Positions 39,381 to 45,170 of a DNA stretch of 45,170 nt are shown in pieces. This stretch comes from Zygnema cylindricum. Its lineage: Eukaryota > Streptophyta > Zygnematophyceae > Zygnematales > Zygnemataceae. The notes below the pieces were generated by a model that worked only from the letters and a program-made list of their open reading frames with translations, searched no databases and was not told the origin of the DNA. A program made the translations under genes and the position numbers. Within the stretch, counting starts at the first letter, position 1. Each line of letters starts with the position of its first letter. The stretch spans positions 167,262 to 212,431 of the forward strand of contig JBBHKE010001274.1 in NCBI GenBank assembly GCA_037447655.1. Direction: 5' to 3'.

Positions 39381-39798
39381 TCAACTGCTCGCCGTAAGGC
39401 GTAAGCATAATACGCACCGATTTATCGGTAGAATATCTTCCGATACGATCCAGGAAACGGACTCCCGAAACGGTCGTTACAGGTACAACTACTTTTCCCA
39501 CTTGGCAAGGTCCAGATACGCCCTGCATGACTTCCTCCAAGTCCAAGTGTACGGCAACAAACTTATTTTCTGTACGATTATCGAAAAGTATCAAAGTATC
39601 AAACCATTCCGAGGTGAGTGTTGACTCATCTGTACGGCAATTTGTAGGTTTGCCAGTACGATCTACGGATCTAGTGAAATCAGTACGGACACAATCCTCT
39701 TTCGTGCTGACAGGAAACCGGACACGCAACCTGTGACGTGACATAGTCCCCTCCGTCAGACAAAAAAGTGCCCAGCCACTTGTATCTATGAAGGCCAC
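39381..39798 (-). CDS. Unidentified open frame, 3' end altered by the M3 insertion
   Basis: An open stretch of about 139 codons from an ATG at 39796-39798 to the M3 duplication, with balanced amino-acid composition (for example TLILFDNRTENKFVAVHLDLEEVMQG and VGKVVVPVTTVSGVRFLDRIG), unlike the low-complexity frames around it. It continues a few codons into the M3 element, so the original end is lost. I recognise no family. It may be a gene remnant or a chance frame inside an older repeat. Confidence 0.25.
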
Positions 39799-40338
39799 GT
39801 GGCGTCAAAAAGATTTTCGTTTGTCCTTTCTGGAAAATTACAACTGCCCCTTACAGTACATTTTTTTGTCTCCTCTTTTATTATTTAAGCTCAAATGACA
39901 CTTAAATATATCTTTGTGTTTTCCGTCTACTTAATAAGTATTTATTTGAAAAACTTTAAGTAGTATACATATTTATATATATTTTTCTATTATGTTCAGA
40001 AAAATTAATATTCAATCATAGCTGTCTTACAAATAGTGTACAAAGGCCAAAAAAAAAAAAAAGAGTGTTTCTCTTTACTTAATTTTTTTTTGTCCTCACA
40101 TCAAATCTTTAATTTTTGGAATCACTTCATAAAAAAATCTGCAGCTTTCCAGCCGGAAAAAAAACAAAAATAAAAATATTATAGTAATAGTTCTTTACAA
40201 ACATACCATTTCCAAAAACCTTTTCATTTCAAAAACCTTTTCATTTCAAAAACCTTTCTTTTATCCACATCAAATTCTGTTATACAGAAATTTAATGGCT
40301 CCAAAATCTCAAATTTCTTAATTTTATTATTTCTCGCT
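39799..40338. other. AT-rich spacer, nothing recognised
   Basis: No gene, inverted repeat or ordered repeat stands out except a three-fold CATTTCAAAAACCTTT phrase near 40210-40255. Confidence 0.5.
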
Positions 40339-40362
40339 TTGATTGCCTTTACAAGTTTAAAA

Positions 40363-40560
40363 ATGGTTCCAAAATCCTTAGTTTTTATTCTTGTAATTTC
40401 CATTTTTTCTTCAGAAGTTAACTTATTGGTATCCTCTAACGCCGTCACCAAGTCTTCTTCTAACTCTAACCCTAACCCTAACTTTAACCCTAACCCTAAT
40501 CCTAATCTAAACCTTAGCTCTAATCTTGACCCTAACCCTAAATCAAGCCCAAACCTTTAG
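40363..40560 (+). CDS. Possible first exon of the carboxypeptidase (signal peptide-like frame)
   Basis: From an ATG at 40363 the frame reads MVPKSLVFILVISIFSSEV, a plausible secretory signal peptide, followed by an Asn-Pro repeat encoded by telomere-like DNA. S10 carboxypeptidases are secreted or vacuolar and need such a peptide, and the position 5' of the first sure exon fits. Against it: no GT in this frame gives the phase needed to join directly to the exon at 41080, so another exon would be required. Held as a candidate only. Confidence 0.22.
   Translation: MVPKSLVFILVISIFSSEVNLLVSSNAVTKSSSNSNPNPNFNPNPNPNLNLSSNLDPNPKSSPNL
40461..40550 (+). repeat. Interstitial telomere-like CCCTAA repeats
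   Basis: Degenerate but mostly hexameric CTAACC units, equivalent to TTAGGG on the other strand, with a few variants (CCTAATC, TTTAACC). About 90 bp. Confidence 0.85.
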
Positions 40561-40893
40561 AAGTTAGAAAACCCTAATTCTTCTAAATTTAGTTAATAAT
40601 CAAATTGAATGTTGTTCACTTTAATTCAACCCTAGACCTCATTTTGTATCCCTACCAACATTAAACTCAACCCTCTCAATGGCCCTCAAACCTACTCCTC
40701 ACCTAACCTTGTCACTGGTTTTCAAAACCATAATTGTATGATGAAAATATGGCATCTTTGATCTTACGAGATCTCTCAAAACATCAAAAACTCTTCTCCC
40801 AAACCCTTCGCAAACCTTTTTCCAAAACCTCCCCAAAACCTTTCCCAAACCTTCTCCAAAATCTCCCCCTAAACCTTTCGACGCCCGGACCTT

Positions 40894-41020
40894 TCGAACT
40901 GCCGAACTGCCGAATCCTGAATCCGTCCGACCTTCTCCGAATCCGCCGAATCCCGAACTGCCGAATTCCTCGTGAATCCCGAATCCCGAATCCGCCGAAT
41001 CCTCGAATCCTCCTCCAACT
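40894..41020 (+). repeat. CGAATCC-type degenerate repeat
   Basis: Repeated CGAATCC, CGAACTG and GAATCCCGAATC words, preceded by a CCAAAACCTT-type repeat (about 40790-40885). Both lie in noncoding sequence just 5' of the first sure carboxypeptidase exon. Confidence 0.75.
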
Positions 41021-41079
41021 TTAATCCTTTTCCACCCCTCAAATCGGCTGGCATAACCTTCTCTGACTGTCTTGACCAG

Positions 41080-41229
41080 AGAATTTGCCGGGACAGCCCC
41101 AAGCCTCTTTTCGGCAGTATGCGGGCTATGTGACGGTGGACGAGAAGCTAGGAAAGAACTTTTTCTATTGGCTAGTAGAGGCCGCCACGTCACCGGAGGA
41201 GAAGCCTCTCCTGTTGTGGCTTAACGGAG
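41080..41229 (+). CDS. Serine carboxypeptidase (S10 family), first sure exon
   Basis: After the acceptor CTTGACCAG the exon reads [49 protein letters not shown] and ends at GGAG/GTGAGG with one base over. [13 protein letters not shown] and PLLLWLNG are the conserved opening blocks of plant- and fungal-type serine carboxypeptidases, enzymes that remove C-terminal amino acids from peptides in vacuoles or outside the cell, or act as acyltransferases. This exon forms the start of the alpha/beta-hydrolase fold. Upstream exons are not found with certainty. Confidence 0.9.
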
Positions 41230-41878
41230 GTGAGGGCTCATGAAACATTATGACATTGGATGGTGGACATTGGACATTAGACATTGGACATTTGACATTT
41301 GACATTAGACAGTGGACATTGGAAAACAGACATTAAACATCAGACATTGGATATTTGAGTGTATTGAATTTTACAAATTTGGACACTGGACTTTGGTCAT
41401 TGGACTGGACATTGGAAAGGACATTGGAAAGGACATTGGACATCAGGGACAATATACGTTTGGGTTTTTAATTGGACATTAGAAACTAGCCATTTGATGC
41501 TGACATTGAACATTAAACAATTGACATTGTACGCTGGACTTTGGACATTGGAAACTAAAACTCACATATTTGATGTTAGACATCCGCATATTTGAAGAAA
41601 TTTGTTGAAATTTCATAATCTCAACAATGTCCATAAAATTCTCACACCTTTAATTACAGTCGCTTACGCAAAAGTACGTCAAAGACATTAAGAAAACATT
41701 CTAGCATCGATTTCAACTTGAATTGACTTTCATAAAAAGACGATTTCATAATTTCTTTCTGTCAAAATCTGACAGTATAACATGAGTTCATCAGCATTAA
41801 AAACTTATGAAGATTTTTTTTACTCTAGTTTTGTTTGCCATTTTGCTTTTTTACCCTCCATGGAAAAAAAATTTGCAG
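41230..41878 (+). other. Carboxypeptidase intron with a GGACATT minisatellite
   Basis: From about 41255 to 41560 short units built on TTGGACATT, TTAGACATT and TTTGACATT recur dozens of times with scattered changes, spacing mostly 7-10 bases. The intron ends TTTGCAG before GCCCAGGG. Confidence 0.75.
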
Positions 41879-41907
41879 GCCCAGGGTGCTCTTCTGTGGG
41901 ATCTTTA
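41879..41907 (+). CDS. Carboxypeptidase exon with the GPGCSS block, end uncertain
   Basis: Starts after TTTGCAG and, with the G carried over, reads GPGCSSVGSL. GPGCSS forms the oxyanion-hole region of S10 enzymes and follows WLNG in the family. A TGA follows at 41908-41910, and no GT donor in the correct phase lies before it; a GT at 41896 would end the exon after GPGCSS but in a different phase from the next exon. Either a further small exon is missed or the gene is damaged here. Confidence 0.6.
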
Positions 41908-42092
41908 TGACTTTTTCCTGGAATTTCTTTCTGTCCTTTCAAACTGGATTTCAATCTGACAGATCGATTTATTATGGTTTGTTCCTGAGCGATGTTGTTT
42001 CCCTTTTTTTTCTTATCAAATTTTGATTTTTTAATTATTCATTTTTTTTATTTTAATTATTATTATATATACATATATATATTTTTTTTCAG

Positions 42093-42163
42093 ACATGGAC
42101 CGTGGAAAGTTTCGGGACCAAAAGCCGACACTTTAGTCCCAAATCCCTATAGTTGGAATAAAG
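42093..42163 (+). CDS. Carboxypeptidase exon with NPYSWNK block
   Basis: After TTTTCAG the exon reads HGPWKVSGPKADTLVPNPYS then WNK, ending AAAG/GTAAAA. It corresponds to the family's GPF.V......L..NPYSWNK block that follows the GPGCSS region. Confidence 0.85.
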
Positions 42164-42351
42164 GTAAAAAAATAATTAAAAAAATACTCTTTTTTTTTCA
42201 TTTATTGAATTATAAATTACTACTTTCCTCCCTTTTCCAGTTTTCACATTTTTTTCTTTTAAAATCGATTAAAATTCCATTTTTCTAACCGCAAAATTGA
42301 ACGGGAAAATTGGGGTATAAATGGTGTATAAATGGGGTTTAAAAATCCTAG

Positions 42352-42447
42352 AAGCGAATATTATATATTTGGAAAGTCCCGTGGGAGTCGGTTTTTCGTA
42401 TTCGGAAAGTAACGCGGAATATTACGATATTACGGACGACGAATTGG
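42352..42447 (+). CDS. Carboxypeptidase exon with ESPVGVGFSYS block
   Basis: After ATCCTAG, with the carried-over G, the exon reads EANIIYLESPVGVGFSYSES then NAEYYDITDDEL, ending TTGG/GTACG. YLESP.GVGFSYS is one of the strongest S10 signatures. Phases at both ends match the neighbouring exons. Confidence 0.92.
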
Positions 42448-42454
42448 GTACGTA

Positions 42455-42545
42455 AAGAAGAATAAATTAATAATTAATAGGATAATAAAGTAATAAAGTC
42501 ATAAAGTAGTGAAGTAATGAAGTAGTAAAGTAATGAAGTAACAAC
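42455..42545. repeat. AGTAATGA-type short tandem repeat in a carboxypeptidase intron
   Basis: Repeated AAAGTAATAAAGTCAT and GAAGTAATGAAGTAG words, unit about 9 bases. Confidence 0.7.
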
Positions 42546-42925
42546 GTTTTTTTTATATATAAAAATTAATCGTTTTGTACACCGTAATTAGTGTGGATTT
42601 TTTTGGTTTTTTTTTTTTTTGGGAAAGTAGTGGAGTGTTTTTTCGAGGACATTTTGGAAGAGTATAAAACAAATTATTATACCGTCATAAGTGTGCTTTT
42701 TGTTGAATGTTTTTTTTTTTTTGGTGGGAAGAAAGTAATGGAGTCTGGATTTTAGGATTTTTTCGAGAAATTATAAAATACTGTGGAAAAAACTGAAAAA
42801 AAAAAAACTGAAAAGTACAAAGAAATCATGAGTAGAAAAAAAAACTACTCTCCCTCCCCTTCCCTATTTTTTATTTTGTTTTATTTCATTTTATTTATTT
42901 ATTTATTTTATTTTTTTCCGGGCAG

Positions 42926-43018
42926 CTTCGGACCATTATTCTTTCCTCCAGGGCTTCTTAAAAAAACATCCCAGATTTCAAAAACGACCATTTTATATCG
43001 GAGGAGAAAGTTACGCCG
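42926..43018 (+). CDS. Carboxypeptidase exon with the catalytic GESYAG serine
   Basis: After GGGCAG the exon reads ASDHYSFLQGFLKKHPRFQK then RPFYIGGESYA, ending GCCG/GTAAAA. The serine of GESYAG is the nucleophile of the catalytic triad, so this key residue is present. Confidence 0.93.
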
Positions 43019-43264
43019 GTAAAAAAAAACTTAACACCAAAATTAGAGTGGATACAGAAAAGGAAACAAAATACGTTACGTTGGGATGTGGATATTTTAT
43101 TTTATTTTGTTTAATTTGATTTTATTTGATTTTGTCCAAAACAAAGAAGATAAAGAAAAAGAAAAAGGTTTTTGAACTAACCCAAGGATTATTTTGAATG
43201 CTACAATATAAATGTAAAATTGTCATATAATTTTACCATTAAATAATATAAAATTAACAGTCAA

Positions 43265-43620
43265 AAGTATGTCAAAAGTGTGTCAAATTTGAGTAAAAAT
43301 ATGCCAAAATGAAGTCAATAAAGGTAAAAACGAGTCAAAAATAGGTTCATTTGGATAAGATTAGAGGTCAAAATAAGTCGAAATTGGTCAAAATCAGTAA
43401 AATTAGGTGAATTTAAAAAGTTAAAGTTGGTCAAAATGGGTTAAAGTGCATAAAAATATGCTAAAATCATGTTAAAATGAGTTAAAATAGGTGCAATTGG
43501 GTTAAACTAGTTGGTCAAAGGAAGTCGAATAGACGAGAATCGGGCAAAAAAGGGTAAATCTGGTCAAATGTTGTCATAAAAAAGGTCAAAAAAAGTCAAA
43601 AAAGTCAAAAATTGTCACAA
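43265..43620. repeat. Degenerate GTCAAAA/GTTAAAA repeat in a carboxypeptidase intron
   Basis: Short words of the form GTCAAAAT, GGTCAAAA and GTTAAAATG repeat about every 10-12 bases with many changes. Confidence 0.65.
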
Positions 43621-43824
43621 TTATTTGTCTAAATAAACTTATCCTCCATCTTTTTTCCACATTTTCATGTGTGCCAATCGTCACATCTCCCAATTGTCAC
43701 AAAAACACCTACCCTCCATTTTCCGCCCCTGGTTTTTTTATTTTCTCATTTTTGGGGATATGGGATTTTTTTTCTCTTTTTTCTTTTTGTCTTTTGTTTT
43801 TTTTTTTTTTTTTTAACCTTTCAG

Positions 43825-43846
43825 GCCACTATGTACCCCAATTATG
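43825..43846 (+). CDS. Carboxypeptidase microexon GHYVPQL
   Basis: After CCTTTCAG, with the carried-over G, it reads GHYVPQL plus two bases before GTATTA. In S10 enzymes GHYVPQL directly follows GESYA. Its phase joins exactly to the exon at 44093. At 22 nt it is very short; reading on without splicing gives a TAA at 43851-43853. Confidence 0.75.
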
Positions 43847-44092
43847 GTATTAATTTGTTGGGAAAATAACCAAGGGGAACTGCGATTTCAATGCCAACTC
43901 GACATAGTGAGGATGTACTGAAAGGACCTTTTATGTGGATGATTTCGAACTGATCGATCTGACAAGATCCGATTACATGATTGACCTGAATCGATTATAG
44001 CTTTTTAAAAATGAAAAAACGAGGAAAGGTCAGACACGATTATCTATGGGACAATGAGTTTTTTTTTTATATATTTTTTTTCTAATTTTCAG

Positions 44093-44147
44093 GTATTATT
44101 ACCACGGATTGATATCGACCGAAACATGGAAAACAATTTTTTCGGAG
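44093..44147 (+). CDS. Carboxypeptidase exon with HGLIS block
   Basis: After AATTTTCAG it completes a Trp codon and reads YYYHGLISTETWKTIFSE before GTGCG. It corresponds to the family's ...(H)GLIS.E.. region. The usual intervening GN.W.D segment is not seen between this and the previous exon, so one exon may be missed in 43847-44090 or lost. Confidence 0.75.
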
Positions 44148-44654
44148 GTGCGAAAAAAAAAGAAAAACCATACTTTTTTTTTTCTGAAAACTATTATTTA
44201 AAATTTTAATATAAGAAGAAGTGAAAATACGAAATTGCATTACATAATTTATAAAAGTAAAACAAGCCGAATAAAAATTGGGGAAATAAAAACAAGAAAA
44301 AAAACCTTTTTCTTTGGACTTTATTTTTTAATTCCAGCTTCAAGAAAACAGACAAGAAACAAAGAAAAGAAAAAAAAGAAAAAAAGAAAAAAAGAAAAAA
44401 GAAAAAAAAAATTATTCTAGTGTACAACTTAAGCTCCCTTCTTTATCTGTTTCTTCATCTTCTTTTTTTGTTTTTTTGTGTTTTTTTGATTTGAGTTTGA
44501 TATTCTCGATGGCCATTGATTGAGTTTTGATTTTTCCTCTCTCCTCCTCCCTCCTCCCTCCTTTGATTTTTAAAAAAAAATGATTTTGATTTCAGATTCA
44601 ATTCTGATTTTGATTTTAAATTGGTTTTGATGTCTCTTTTTTCTTTTCTTTTTT

Positions 44655-44714
44655 CGATGTCTTTTTTTTCAATATGGGCGATGAAATATTTTGAAGGGAA
44701 ACATTGATCCATAT
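44655..44714 (+). CDS. Possible carboxypeptidase exon ending NIDPYG
   Basis: The sequence before the strong donor ATG/GTGAGTT reads GNIDPY, a block found in S10 enzymes (GNIDPY.IY). A preceding DEIF in another frame suggests either a small frameshift or a different exon start. The 5' boundary is not determined. Further exons should follow; TTCTAG before AACCTAAAG at 45042 is a possible next acceptor. Confidence 0.45.
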
Positions 44715-45170
44715 GGTGAGTTATTTTTTTTTTGTTAATTTTTAGTGATGTAATTCATTGAAATGCAATTTCTTTTTTTGAAAAGTGTTTATGGGTTTTG
44801 GATTTTTTTTTGTCTTTTATAAAACTCAAACTTTTTTGTTTATATTTTTTTTAAATCTCCATCCTCACGTTCAATTTCTCCATTTGGGTCTGTTTTTCTT
44901 TTTTTACATTTTTTTATTTTTTTATAAAAATGTCAAATTGTATTTTGTATTTCCTGTTTCTTATATTCCTTATTTCAAGTTCCAATTTTTTTCTTCTTTT
45001 TTTTAACCCAAAAAGTTTATTTATAGATCCTTTTCTTCTAGAACCTAAAGTTCATAAAAAAGGAAGTATTTGTTTTTATATTTTTTTTTCTCATGCATTT
45101 ACATTTTTTTTATTTTAATTTTATTGCAATTGACTTGATTGGTTTTAAAAAAAATATAAACAAAAAAGTT

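Overview
This window is nuclear eukaryotic DNA, rich in transposable elements. The genes have GT-AG introns, some introns are very pyrimidine-rich or AT-rich, and no bacterial operon structure is visible. The organism cannot be named from the sequence. An alga or other protist, possibly a streptophyte alga, would fit a Dnmt3-like methyltransferase inside an LTR retrotransposon, hAT relics, a multi-exon serine carboxypeptidase and short TTAGGG-type tracts. That placement is inference and weak.

Layout. (1) Positions 1-4252 and 17124-about 20100 are the two halves of one decayed plus-strand Ty3/gypsy-like retrotransposon, called G here: gag, zinc knuckles, retropepsin, a cytosine-5 DNA methyltransferase, reverse transcriptase and the start of RNase H. 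It is full of stops and frameshifts and is truncated before any integrase. (2) A minus-strand Ty1/copia element, A (4253-17123, 5-bp target duplication AAATA), is inserted in G's protease region. (3) A second, much younger copia element, B (7578-14013), is inserted in A's integrase region. B keeps a single uninterrupted 1446-codon Gag-Pol frame. (4) From 20.2 to 25.6 kb there is a graveyard of hAT relics: a broken hAT transposase C-terminus, a hAT-type inverted-repeat element, and a foldback MITE nested inside that element. (5) From 25.6 to 33.0 kb lie two tandem minus-strand paralogues of a major facilitator superfamily transporter. Each has a 94-nt first exon, a long intron ending in an extended polypyrimidine tract, and one long second exon. 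(6) From 33 to 39.8 kb there is a dense field of MITEs, of two types (8-bp-duplication hAT type and TA-duplication mariner type), many with intact target duplications. (7) From about 41.0 kb to the end there is a plus-strand S10 serine carboxypeptidase gene in several small exons within AT-rich introns.

The most notable system is element G. Its methyltransferase, between protease and reverse transcriptase, still shows motifs I, IV, VI, VIII, IX and X and most resembles Dnmt3/DRM enzymes. A mobile element that carried its own DNA-methylating enzyme could have marked its own copies or other host DNA. This copy is dead: the methyltransferase is split over three reading frames, the protease DTG reads ETG and the reverse transcriptase YxDD reads YIND. 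Intact relatives elsewhere in the genome would be needed to study the system.
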